Of a stretch of 64,000 bases of DNA, positions 25,889 to 34,561 are shown piece by piece. Made by a program: the position numbers and the translations under genes. Positions within the stretch are counted from its first letter, which is position 1. Each line of letters opens with the position of its first letter. The notes below the pieces were generated by a model. The model was not told the DNA's origin. It made no database searches and saw only the letters and a list, made by a program, of their open reading frames with translations. This stretch comes from Nakamurella sp. PAMC28650 (GTDB lineage: Bacteria > Actinomycetota > Actinomycetes > Mycobacteriales > Nakamurellaceae). Location: the NCBI RefSeq assembly GCF_014303395.1, contig NZ_CP060298.1, forward strand, positions 1,302,001 to 1,366,000. Reading direction: 5' to 3'.

Positions 25889-27004
25889 CTACCGCGCCGG
25901 GTCGAAACTCGCCGGAATCTCCGGCGCGGAGGGGTCTCCGAGGATGTGCCGGGCGATGACGGACCCGCAGTAGGGGCCGAGGGTGAGTCCGCTCGGGCCC
26001 ATGCCGGTGGCCAGGTACAGGCCGTCGACGTCGGGGGCACGACCGAGAAAGGGGCGGCCGTCAGGGCTGGCCGGACGGAACCCGACCCGCGGCCCGATCC
26101 ACTGCGCGTCCCTCAGCGAAGGGACCAGCGACATCCCCTCGGCGAGCACCTGCGCCATCCCGCCGGCCGTCGGCTGACCGTCGGTGACGGTATCGAAGTC
26201 GGCGCCCGCCTCCCTGGTGGCACCGATCACCACGACATCGCCCGGGAACGTCAGCAGGTAGTGCCCGGCGCAGGTGTCCAGGATCGGAAGGTCCGACAGC
26301 CCCGGCATCCGCAGGTGCAGCAGTTGTCCGCGGTGAGGGAGCACCGGGGCCCGCGCGGTCAACGCTCCCGCCCAGGCTCCGGCGGCGACCAGTACCGCGT
26401 CGGCCTCGATCAGGCCGTGTTGCGTCCGCACCCCGATGACGGCGCCGCCCTCGGTCACCAGTTCGGCGGTCCCGACAACCCGCTTGGCCCCGGCGGTCTC
26501 GGCCAGCTGCCGCAGCGCGTCCCGCATCGCGGCGCCGTCGACGCGCGCGATCTCCGGCCTCATCAGGCCGCCGTGATTGGCCCCGATCGCCGGGTATCGA
26601 TCCCGGATCTGCTGACTGGTCAGCAACTCCGGCTGCCCGACGGCACGGGTCCCGAACCGGTCGACCAGTTCGATCGACCGCTCGTACTCGGCGTGGAGCT
26701 GCGCGACGTCGTCGTCGGTCAGCGCTAGGGTCAGCTGCCCGGCCCGACCGTACGAGACCTCCAGACCGCGCGCCGAGCAGAGCAGGTCGAGTTCGAGGTA
26801 GTGGCGGGCGGCGTCGATCCGGAAGCGCGCCGTCTCGAGGTCCGAGGGCTTCGAGCTGACGGCCGCGATGATGCCGGCCCCCGCTGCGGTCGCGCCGCCC
26901 GGCCGGTGGTCGTCGACGACCGTGACGCCGGCGCCCCCGACGGCCAGCCGATGCGCCGCGCTCGCCCCGACGATGCCCGCCCCGATCACCACCACCTCTT
27001 TCAT
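25889..27004 (-). CDS. Glycine/D-amino-acid oxidase family FAD enzyme (DAO)
   Basis: The 371-residue protein begins with an FAD Rossmann fold (VVVIGAGIVGASAAHRLA, 4-21) followed by the acidic VVDDHRPG, and ends with the DAO-family FAD contact DGLYLATGMGPSGLTLGP. The layout matches ThiO/DadA/sarcosine-oxidase-like enzymes that oxidise secondary or D-amino acids to imines with release of H2O2 or electron transfer. Residues GFRPASPDGRPFLG are the typical C-terminal substrate/FAD stretch. It is divergent from ilvA, with which it shares a 115-bp gap. The substrate is not determinable. Confidence 0.85.
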   Translation of the reverse strand: MKEVVVIGAGIVGASAAHRLAVGGAGVTVVDDHRPGGATAAGAGIIAAVSSKPSDLETARFRIDAARHYLELDLLCSARGLEVSYGRAGQLTLALTDDDVAQLHAEYERSIELVDRFGTRAVGQPELLTSQQIRDRYPAIGANHGGLMRPEIARVDGAAMRDALRQLAETAGAKRVVGTAELVTEGGAVIGVRTQHGLIEADAVLVAAGAWAGALTARAPVLPHRGQLLHLRMPGLSDLPILDTCAGHYLLTFPGDVVVIGATREAGADFDTVTDGQPTAGGMAQVLAEGMSLVPSLRDAQWIGPRVGFRPASPDGRPFLGRAPDVDGLYLATGMGPSGLTLGPYCGSVIARHILGDPSAPEIPASFDPAR

Positions 27005-27061
27005 GGGGCTGACCTTTTCATGCGCCCGCGGACGTCCGACCGCCCGGAGTCACCCACACCG

Positions 27062-27112
27062 GTCGACAGGAGACAGCCGACCACAGGAGACAGTCGACCG
27101 ACAGGAGAGAAT
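27062..27112 (+). repeat. Triplicated Shine-Dalgarno-bearing repeat before ilvA
   Basis: CGACAGGAGACAG, CGACCACAGGAGACAG and CGACCGACAGGAGAG-like units follow each other, each holding AGGAGA. Only the last copy is at RBS distance from the GTG start. Confidence 0.8.
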
Positions 27113-27119
27113 AGAGCAC

Positions 27120-28406
27120 GTGTCCATCTCCGATCAGGTCGTCCCCGGTACCGCGGAATTCGCCGACGGCTTGAGCGCCGCTGATGTGGATCGCGCGGCC
27201 CAGCGGATTGCCGGCGTCATCACCCGGACCCCGCTCGAGCGCTGCGAACGGTTGTCGCAGGCCACCGGTACGCAGGTCTACCTCAAGCGGGAGGACCTGC
27301 AGGTGGTCCGCTCGTACAAGCTGCGCGGCGCCTACAACCTGATGTCGCAGCTCACCGTCGACGAGCGTGCGGCCGGTGTGGTGTGTGCCAGTGCCGGCAA
27401 CCACGCGCAGGGGGTGGCGTTCGCGTGCCGGTCGCTGGGAGTCAGTGGCACCATCTATCTGCCGCGCACCACTCCGCGGCAGAAGCGTGACCGGATCCGG
27501 GTGCACGGCGGCGACCAGGTCGAGTTGATCCTGGTCGGAGACACTTTTGACGACGCGGCCGAGGCGGCCCGGGTGCACGCCCGGGACACCGGCGCCGTCA
27601 TGGTGCCGCCGTTCGACGACGCGCGGACGGTGGCCGGTCAGGGCACGATTGCGGCGGAGATCATTGCCGAGCTGGGCCGGGAGCCCGATGTGATCGTGGT
27701 GCCGGTCGGCGGAGGGGGTCTGGTCGCCGGCCTGACGGTGTATCTGCGGGAGCGCGCTCCGGGTGTGCGGATCGAGGCGGTGGAGCCGGTAGGCGCGGCG
27801 TCGTTGACGGCAGCGCTGCGGGCCGGCGAGCCGGTGCGGCTGGCGACGCTGGATCCGTTCGTCGACGGGGCTGCGGTGCGGCGGATCGGTGACGTGCCCT
27901 TTTCGGTGGTGTCCGGGAGCGGCGTCTCGGTGACGAGTGTGGATCCCGGTGCGATCTGTACGGAGATGCTGTCGCTCTATCAGAACGAGGGCATCATCTC
28001 CGAGCCGGCTGGTGCGCTGTCGGTGGCGGCCTTGCCGTTGCTGGAGCTGACGCCGGGGTCGACGGTCGTGTGCCTGATCTCCGGCAGCAACAACGACGTG
28101 TCCCGGTACGGGGAGATCGTGGAGCGGTCGCTGGTGCATTCCGGGTTGAAGCACTACTTCCTGGTCGACTTCCCGCAGGAGCCGGGCGCACTGCGCCGGT
28201 TCCTGGACGAGGTGCTCGGCCCGGATGACGACATCACGCTGTTCGAGTACGTGAAGCGCAACAACCGGGAGACCGGTCCGGCGCTGGTCGGGATCGAGCT
28301 CGGGTCGGCGGAGGGGCTCGTTGGGCTGCTGGAGCGCATGGCGGGGACGCCGATGGAGTCCGAGCGCATCGAACCCGGGAGTGCGGCGTACCGGTTCCTG
28401 ATGTAG
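27120..28406 (+). CDS. ilvA: Threonine ammonia-lyase (threonine dehydratase)
   Basis: This 428-residue PLP enzyme deaminates threonine to 2-oxobutanoate at the entry to isoleucine synthesis. The PLP lysine is K67 in SYKLRGAYN; the cofactor-phosphate loop is VGGGGLVAG and the substrate loop ASAGNHAQG. A ~90-residue C-terminal ACT-like regulatory region (from about HSGLKHYFLVDFPQEPGALR) follows, shorter than the twin-ACT tail of E. coli IlvA (514 residues), as in many actinobacteria. GTG at 27120 was chosen for its AGGAGAG ribosome-binding site and the alignment of the N-terminus. It stands apart from other branched-chain genes. Confidence 0.95.
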   Translation: MSISDQVVPGTAEFADGLSAADVDRAAQRIAGVITRTPLERCERLSQATGTQVYLKREDLQVVRSYKLRGAYNLMSQLTVDERAAGVVCASAGNHAQGVAFACRSLGVSGTIYLPRTTPRQKRDRIRVHGGDQVELILVGDTFDDAAEAARVHARDTGAVMVPPFDDARTVAGQGTIAAEIIAELGREPDVIVVPVGGGGLVAGLTVYLRERAPGVRIEAVEPVGAASLTAALRAGEPVRLATLDPFVDGAAVRRIGDVPFSVVSGSGVSVTSVDPGAICTEMLSLYQNEGIISEPAGALSVAALPLLELTPGSTVVCLISGSNNDVSRYGEIVERSLVHSGLKHYFLVDFPQEPGALRRFLDEVLGPDDDITLFEYVKRNNRETGPALVGIELGSAEGLVGLLERMAGTPMESERIEPGSAAYRFLM

Positions 28407-28522
28407 GGGGCGGACGCGGGTGAGCTCGAGCATTCGACCGTCGTTGGTCGTCCCGGGAGCGGCCTGGCAATTTTGGAGAGGCGAAGTCACTGTGCGAGGT
28501 TCGACAGGTCGGGAAGGAAACC

Positions 28523-29020
28523 ATGTCCGGCAGCATCGATCGCATCGTCGAGCGTCAGATCCGCGAGGTGCAGGAGCGTGGCGTGTTCGACAACCTGCCC
28601 GGCGCGGGCAAGCCTCTCGCCGACCTGGGCGGCCCCAAGGACGAGAACTGGTGGCTCCGGCAGTACATGCAGCGCGAGGGGCTGGACGGTGTCGCGTTCC
28701 TGCCGCCGGCCCTTGCGCTCCGCAAGGAAGCGGAGGACATCCAGGTCACCGCGGCCGAGCTAAGCACCGAGGCCCAGGTCCGAGAGATGGTCACCCACTT
28801 GAACGACCGCATCCTCGACGCGCTGAGGAAGCCGTCCGAGGGACCGTCGATGACGTTGATGCAGCTGGACGTAGTGGCGGTGCTCACCAGCTGGCGCGCA
28901 GCGCGCAAACAGACGCCAGGAGAACGTCAGGAGCTAGAACAGCCGCAGCGCTGCAAGCGTTCTCGCTTGCGGCGCCTGTTCAGCGTACCGACTGAATGGG
29001 ACCCGGAGCGTCAGGCCTGA
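28523..29020 (+). CDS. DUF1992 (DnaJC28-like) protein
   Basis: The 165-residue protein contains the DUF1992 core, residues about 1-70: IVERQIREVQERGVFDNLPG followed by GKPL and a WWLRQYMQREG stretch. The family occurs widely, in eukaryotes as DNAJC28, and has no firmly established function. No J-domain is present here. The C-terminal 40 residues are basic and Arg/Gln-rich. The start follows an AAGGAAAC ribosome-binding site. It ends 10 bases inside the convergent ferritin-like gene. Confidence 0.85.
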   Translation: MSGSIDRIVERQIREVQERGVFDNLPGAGKPLADLGGPKDENWWLRQYMQREGLDGVAFLPPALALRKEAEDIQVTAAELSTEAQVREMVTHLNDRILDALRKPSEGPSMTLMQLDVVAVLTSWRAARKQTPGERQELEQPQRCKRSRLRRLFSVPTEWDPERQA

Positions 29021-29685
29021 ATGGGCTTGACCACGGCCATGACCTGCGCCTTCGTGCGGTGCTCCTCGATCGGCGACGGGAAGGGGTCCCCGCCGATCAG
29101 GGTCGCCAGCACCGACGCGTGGCGGGATTCGACACCGGCGACGGCAGCGCCGGCCGCGAGGACGTCGGGATGCTGGATGAGCGGGACCTGGCCCTGGTAG
29201 GCGGAGACGCCGAGCTCTTCCAGCGTCGAGGCGTTCCTCAGCAGGCCGTCACGGGTGAGCCAGCTGTTGGCCGGGTAGTTGAACTTCGGCCGCGTGATGG
29301 GCGTGCCGCCCAGCGTCTTGATCGCTCCGGTGAAAGCGGCGACATGCGACTTCTCGTGGTCGGAGATGGTGGTGACCAGCTCCAGGTCCCGACCCTTGAG
29401 CAGGTTGCGGGACAGGCCGGTGAGGTAGAAGTCCAGCTCCAGGTATTCCAGCACCAGCGCGTAGTTGAGGATGTCGATGTCGCCGCCGGTCTTGGCCGCA
29501 GCGAGGATTTCCTGCGCGTCAGCGGCAGTGGGTGCTTCCAGCAGGCCACCGGTGACCAGGCTCGCGCCCACGCCGACCAGGCCGGCCCACTTCAGGAAGG
29601 AACGACGGTCGTGCCCGGTCTGGAATTCCAGCACCGGACGCCCGCCGAGGAAAGTCTCTTCAGTCATCACAAACCCGCCCATCAA
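29011..29685 (-). CDS. Tat-exported ferritin-like (Ferritin_2) protein
   Basis: The 224-residue protein has a twin-arginine signal (RRSFLK at 27-32 followed by a hydrophobic GLVGVGASLVTGG) and a four-helix ferritin-like domain: LNYALVLEYLELDFYLTGL and SDHEKSHVAAFTGAIKTLGG contain the E...E..H-type metal ligands. Members of this group are often described as desiccation-related or as ferritin-like proteins of unknown activity; storage or redox detoxification outside the cell membrane is a reasonable guess. Its 3' end overlaps the convergent DUF1992 gene by 10 bp. Confidence 0.85.
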   Translation of the reverse strand: MMGGFVMTEETFLGGRPVLEFQTGHDRRSFLKWAGLVGVGASLVTGGLLEAPTAADAQEILAAAKTGGDIDILNYALVLEYLELDFYLTGLSRNLLKGRDLELVTTISDHEKSHVAAFTGAIKTLGGTPITRPKFNYPANSWLTRDGLLRNASTLEELGVSAYQGQVPLIQHPDVLAAGAAVAGVESRHASVLATLIGGDPFPSPIEEHRTKAQVMAVVKPIQA

Positions 29686-29818
29686 CTGTTCACGAGATTC
29701 TTGGTCGTCCGGGGGATTCGGCCCCGAGCACGAGCCGGATGGGCGAGATGATGTTTCGTCACCCGTCCGGCGGATCGGTCGGCCCGCAGTGAGAACAGCG
29801 GGTAGTCGGAGCCGCGCG

Positions 29819-30676
29819 TCAGCGGGAGCGGGTGGTCCTGGGCGTCGGCAGGGTGAGGCTGGCAGCGGGGCCGGTCGAGAAGATCAACACCTCGCTGGTC
29901 GAGGAGGGAGTGCTCGGCCGCCTGGGCGTCTTCGGTGTCGGCACCGGGGCCGGAGTCGGGGTGGGCGTCGGTAGGACGGGCGTGGACGATGTCGCAGGGC
30001 CCGAAGAGACCCCGATCTGGCCCGATGACACCGGTCCAGACCCCGACACCGTTCCAGACCCAGCCCCGGAGCCCGGCGCGGAAGTTGGAGCGGCCGCACG
30101 GGTGGCGGTACCGGCCACGGCGGTGACGGACTGCGCGAGCGAGCAGTCGTCGAGGGGGACCGGCGTCTGGTGCGAGGCCTGCACCTGCATCACCTGGCCG
30201 TCCCGGGCCAATGCGAACACCGAGCACGACAGGGTCCCGAACCGGGCGATGAACGAGTCGGTCGAGTACTGCGGAGCGGTCGTCAGGACGACGTTGCCGG
30301 CGGCGACGATGGCCGCCCGGAACTCCGGGAGCGTCTGCCCGGCGCTGGTCGCGGACGCGGGCGGGTGGTTGATGGAGACCCGCACGGCCTGGGTCGACCC
30401 GGTCGTCACGACGTATTCGCAGTGGTCGGTGCCGTTGCCGACGGCGGCGGTGAACCCCATCGCCGTCAGAGAGTTGATCTCGGCGGCCGAGGGGCACGTG
30501 AAGACCGTCGCGCCGATCGCGGCCGAGGACACGGCCGACCCCGCGGCGCCGCTGCCCGCCGGCTCCGCGGAGGCCAGGACGGTCGACTTGCCGGAACCGG
30601 ACGCGCTGGTGCAGGCCGTACCGGCGACAGCCACGATCACGCCGATTGCCAACCACCATGGCGTCCAGCGGTGCAT
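29819..30676 (-). CDS. Secreted DUF3558-like lipoprotein with Pro/Ser/Thr-rich tail
   Basis: This 285-residue protein has a signal peptide ending in GTACTSA, a weak lipobox that suggests a lipoprotein anchored at Cys22. Residues about 45-175 form a small cysteine-containing domain (CPSAAEINSLTAMGF, then HCEY, SCSVFAL and DDCSL) resembling DUF3558-type domains of actinobacteria. The C-terminal ~110 residues are low-complexity Ser/Gly/Pro/Thr and lack a membrane segment. GGGAGG lies before the ATG at 30676; a longer frame to 30760 exists. Function unknown. Confidence 0.6.
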   Translation of the reverse strand: MHRWTPWWLAIGVIVAVAGTACTSASGSGKSTVLASAEPAGSGAAGSAVSSAAIGATVFTCPSAAEINSLTAMGFTAAVGNGTDHCEYVVTTGSTQAVRVSINHPPASATSAGQTLPEFRAAIVAAGNVVLTTAPQYSTDSFIARFGTLSCSVFALARDGQVMQVQASHQTPVPLDDCSLAQSVTAVAGTATRAAAPTSAPGSGAGSGTVSGSGPVSSGQIGVSSGPATSSTPVLPTPTPTPAPVPTPKTPRRPSTPSSTSEVLIFSTGPAASLTLPTPRTTRSR

Positions 30677-31105
30677 CGTCAGCCTCCCGGAAAGGTGCGC
30701 ACACGTGAGCGTCGCAGGTGCGCAAGCGCTGCAGAGGTCTCGTTGTGTCGACCGCACCATCGCCGATTCTGCCAGACGGGTGAGGGGCGGTCGTGATGGT
30801 CAACGGGCATGTTCCCGTTGGATTCGCCTTGCGAACACTGTCAGGTGGTCAATGCACAATTGCTCAGAGTGACGAATGGGTCAGGTTGCGCGCTGTGATG
30901 ATCACCCTATTGGGCTATAGATCGCTCAAATTCTAGTCGCAGCGACCAGATCTTCAGTACGCTGCGTCAGGGAAGCACTGACGATCACCGCTGAGTATCG
31001 CGTGAAGTCGTCGCCGGTGCCCCTGGGACAGGGTGGTCCCGGTCGATAGCCATCTCGCGCCGGTCGGCCTCCGAACCCCGTCGACCGTGAAATGGATGGA
31101 ACGCG
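30677..31105. other. Divergent intergenic region before the exopolysaccharide operon
   Basis: These ~430 bp separate the minus-strand lipoprotein from the first gene of the plus-strand polysaccharide operon and should contain promoters for both. The stretch around 30830-30945 is AT-richer than the surroundings. I saw no convincing consensus promoter, dyad or gene. Confidence 0.5.
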
Positions 31106-34100
31106 ATGCTGAGCGAAGTAGGTGAACGCGTGGACACACCGGTCGCCCCGCCTCGTTCGGGATTGAAGAAGGTCATCGGGATCAGTGCCTCGCTGGTCGG
31201 CACGCAGGCCCTCACCAGCATCCTCGGGCTCGGCTTCTGGACGCTCGCGGCCCGCAGCTTCGTCACCTCCGACGTCGGTGTCGCCGGGGCCGCGGTGGCG
31301 ATGATGCTGCTGCTCAGCTCGCTCGGCTCGCTCGGACTCGGCACCCTGCTGATCGCACGCCTGCCGCTCACCGACCAGGGCGACCGCCGGGTCCTGGTCC
31401 GCACGTCGCTCCTGACGGCCGGTGGCACCAGCGCCGTGCTCGCCATCATCGTCCCGCTCGTCGCGGTGCACGTCTTCGGCGCCACCAACCTCCGCCCGCT
31501 GGTCGCCACCCCGCTGACCACCCTCGGCTTCGCGGCCGGCACCGCCCTGATGGCCGTCGTGCTGGTGCTGGACCAGGCGGTATTGACCATCGGCGTCGGC
31601 ATCCTGCAGTTCGAGCGCAACGTGCTGGCCAGCGTGGTCAAGATCGGCGCCCTGGTCGTCTTCCACCAGGCCGGCTTCAGCGGCGGTATGACGATCTTCC
31701 TGGCCTGGGCGGTCGGCACGCTGGTCTCGCTGCCGCTGGTCTCGCTGCGCACCCGCGGCGGATGGGGTCTGCAGACCCAGCGGCGGCTGGCCGATCCCAA
31801 GGCCCTGAAGGGCCTCGGCCGGATGGCGGCCAGCCACCATGCCCTGAACACCACCCTGCAGGCCGCGCTGCAGATCCTGCCGATCATGGTCACCGTCCTG
31901 CTCTCGGCCAGGGAGAACGCCTACTTCAACACGGCGATCATGGTGTCCGGCTTCGTCTTCGCTCTGCCCTACGCCATCGCGATCAGCCTGTTCGCCTCCG
32001 CCAGCGGGAGCGAGCGGGAGGTGCTCAGCCGCATCCGACTGACCCTGCCGTTCAGCCTGGCCGTCAGCGTGCTGGCCAACCTGGCGATGTACCCGCTGGC
32101 CGGCTTCGTGCTCAGCCTGTTCGGTCAGTCGTACGCCAGCGAGGGCGTCAACATCCTGCGGGCGCTGGTGCTGGCCGGTATCCCGTTCGTCATCAAGGAC
32201 CACTTCATCGCGCTGCGCCGGGTGCAGGGGCGCACCACCGAGGCCGTCTACCTGCTGGGCGGTTTCCTGGTCGTTGAACTGGTGGCGGCTGCGGTCGGCG
32301 CGCACCTCGGTGGCACCATCGGCCTGTGCCTGGGCTGGGTGGCCGTGCTCTTCGTCGAGGCCGTGGTGCTGGCGGTGCCGCTCTACCAGGGGTGGCGCCG
32401 CTACCGCCGGGAGATCGCCCTCGACCCGGAGGCACTTCCGGTCGACTCGGCTCCCGAACTGGCCATGGCCATCCCGGAGTTGGCTCTGTCCGTACCGCAA
32501 CCGGCCGATTTCTCGCCCCGCCAGGAAGAATCCCTGATCGGCAGACTGCAGGTCATCGAGCGTGGCGATAGTGTCGCCACGATGACGGTGCCGGAACCAC
32601 CACGCGCGCCGACCGCGGCCGTCCTCACGGCGGATCCGCACCGACACGGCGTCCCACGCGCGGAGCGTCCGCCGGCCACGGAGAAGGTGCACCGCGGGAT
32701 CCTCGGACCGTCGAACCTGGCCGGTCCCGCCTTGGTGGTGATGTCCCTGGGTGTGGTGCTGATGGCGATCGCCGCCAACGCCGGTCGCTCCGGTTCGGTC
32801 GCGGGTTGGACGCAGGCCGCCTGGGCCGTCGGTCTCGTGATGATCTTCCTGCCGGCCTGCTTCCGCATCGTGCTCCGCGGGACCCCGCACGTCGAGCGGA
32901 TGATCCTCGCGGTGGCCATGCCGATGATCCTGCAGGTCAGCAGGCTGGTGCTGAACCCGACCCAGTTCGCCTTCCACGACGAGCTGATTCACGGGAACAC
33001 CCTGCGGCAGATCGACCAGACGTCGCGCCTGTTCACCGAGAACCCGCTGCTGCCGGTCTCCGGTTACTACCCGGGCCTGGAGGTCGTCACCGACGCGATC
33101 CAGCGCCTGACCGGTCTGACGCCGTTCGTGTCGAGCACGATCACCCTGCTGCTGGCCCGGATGATCATCTCGCTGGCGATCATCGCCGTGGTCGGGCTGG
33201 TGACCGGGTCGCGCCGGGCGGGCGCCGTCGGTGCGGTGGTCTACGTCCTGAACCCGCAGGAGCTGTTCTTCAACTCCCAGTACTCCTACCAGACGCTCGC
33301 CCTGCCGCTGGCGATCTTCTCGGTCTACCTGTTCGCCGTCCGTCGCCGCGGCAGCAGGACGGCCCTCGTCCTGCCGATCGCCGCCACCGCGATGACGACG
33401 TTCACCCACCACCTGACGGCGATCCTGCTGGTCGCCGCCTTCGCCGTCTGGCTGATCGTCGACGTCATCGTCGGGCGCTTCGACCGGCGTCGTCCCGCGA
33501 CCGAGGACCCGAGGGCCCCGCAGTCCAGGGTGGACCGTCGCCGTCTGATCACCAGCCTGCACGACCGGGGCGGCCTGATCTGGATGACGGCGTCCGGTGC
33601 GGTGCTGTCGCTGGTGGCGGCACTCAACCCGGGCAGTCCGCTGCGGACCTACCTGCAGTCGATCGTCGGCAGCTCGACCTCCGACGTCACCAGCCTGACC
33701 GAGGGCAAGCAGACGAAGGCACTTTTCGCGGATTCGGCCGGCACCGGACCGGCCCGCTGGGAGCAGGCACTCCTGCTGTCGGCGGTGCTGCTCGGCGGCC
33801 TGGCCATGTTCGTCGTGCTCCGCTTCCTGTGGAGCCGCCGACGTCGTCCGCAGGCCCTCGCCGTGATCGTCGGCTTCCTGGCACTGCTCTACCCCGTCAT
33901 CCCGGGCGGTCACCTGACGGCGGCCACCGCCGAGGTCGGCGACCGGGCCTCCGGTTTCGTGTTCATCGGGTTGGCCGTCGTGATGGGCTGGTGGCTCTGG
34001 CGGTCGCACTGGCGCCTGCGTTCGTTGATGGCGATCGTGGTCGCGGGCCTGGTCATGTTCTACGGCAACATCGTGCTCGGAGCAGGTCCGACGTCCGGCC

Positions 34101-34561
34101 AACTGCCGGGGCCGTACCAGATCTCGGCCGACGCGCGCAGTGTCGACGCCGCCAACATCGCTGCGGCGCAATGGCTTTCGGCCGGTGTGCGGCCGGACAG
34201 CGTGATCTACGGCGACCGCACCTCCGGTGGCCTCGCCGCCGAGCTCGGCGGTCAGTTCACCATCCTGCACGTGTCCAGCAACATCGACGCCTCCCGGCTG
34301 CTGCTGGATCCGGCCTACACCGACAAGGACGTCGCGCTGATCAAGCGGGCCAGGATGGACTACCTGATCGTGGACACCAGGCTCTCCACCGGCCTGCCGC
34401 ACCAGCAGTACTACATCGAGAGCGGCGAGTTCGGCGGCGGCCAGCGGTCCGGCCCGGTACCGGCTGCGGCACTGGCCAAATTCGCCTCGGTGCCCGGTGT
34501 CCAGCGCGTCTACGACAACGGCGCGCTGGTGATCTACGACGTGAGGGGACTGCGCGGATGA
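31106..34561 (+). CDS. Fusion of MOP/Wzx-type flippase with a GT-C-like membrane glycosyltransferase
   Basis: This 1151-residue protein has two polytopic halves. Residues about 20-430 form a 12-14-span MOP-type transporter: LKKVIGISASLVGTQALTSI at the start and GFVLSLFGQSYASEGVNILR, typical of Wzx/polysaccharide exporters. A ~90-residue hydrophilic linker follows. Residues about 535-1020 are a second multi-span block with an acidic first-loop motif FHDELIHG (D625, E626), as in GT-C glycosyltransferases that use polyprenyl-linked donors, plus a C-terminal soluble part. Wzx proteins are usually ~450 residues and free-standing, so the fusion is unusual. First gene of the operon and overlaps the next by 4 bases. 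An alternative GTG start lies at 31130. Confidence 0.75.
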   Translation: MLSEVGERVDTPVAPPRSGLKKVIGISASLVGTQALTSILGLGFWTLAARSFVTSDVGVAGAAVAMMLLLSSLGSLGLGTLLIARLPLTDQGDRRVLVRTSLLTAGGTSAVLAIIVPLVAVHVFGATNLRPLVATPLTTLGFAAGTALMAVVLVLDQAVLTIGVGILQFERNVLASVVKIGALVVFHQAGFSGGMTIFLAWAVGTLVSLPLVSLRTRGGWGLQTQRRLADPKALKGLGRMAASHHALNTTLQAALQILPIMVTVLLSARENAYFNTAIMVSGFVFALPYAIAISLFASASGSEREVLSRIRLTLPFSLAVSVLANLAMYPLAGFVLSLFGQSYASEGVNILRALVLAGIPFVIKDHFIALRRVQGRTTEAVYLLGGFLVVELVAAAVGAHLGGTIGLCLGWVAVLFVEAVVLAVPLYQGWRRYRREIALDPEALPVDSAPELAMAIPELALSVPQPADFSPRQEESLIGRLQVIERGDSVATMTVPEPPRAPTAAVLTADPHRHGVPRAERPPATEKVHRGILGPSNLAGPALVVMSLGVVLMAIAANAGRSGSVAGWTQAAWAVGLVMIFLPACFRIVLRGTPHVERMILAVAMPMILQVSRLVLNPTQFAFHDELIHGNTLRQIDQTSRLFTENPLLPVSGYYPGLEVVTDAIQRLTGLTPFVSSTITLLLARMIISLAIIAVVGLVTGSRRAGAVGAVVYVLNPQELFFNSQYSYQTLALPLAIFSVYLFAVRRRGSRTALVLPIAATAMTTFTHHLTAILLVAAFAVWLIVDVIVGRFDRRRPATEDPRAPQSRVDRRRLITSLHDRGGLIWMTASGAVLSLVAALNPGSPLRTYLQSIVGSSTSDVTSLTEGKQTKALFADSAGTGPARWEQALLLSAVLLGGLAMFVVLRFLWSRRRRPQALAVIVGFLALLYPVIPGGHLTAATAEVGDRASGFVFIGLAVVMGWWLWRSHWRLRSLMAIVVAGLVMFYGNIVLGAGPTSGQLPGPYQISADARSVDAANIAAAQWLSAGVRPDSVIYGDRTSGGLAAELGGQFTILHVSSNIDASRLLLDPAYTDKDVALIKRARMDYLIVDTRLSTGLPHQQYYIESGEFGGGQRSGPVPAAALAKFASVPGVQRVYDNGALVIYDVRGLRG

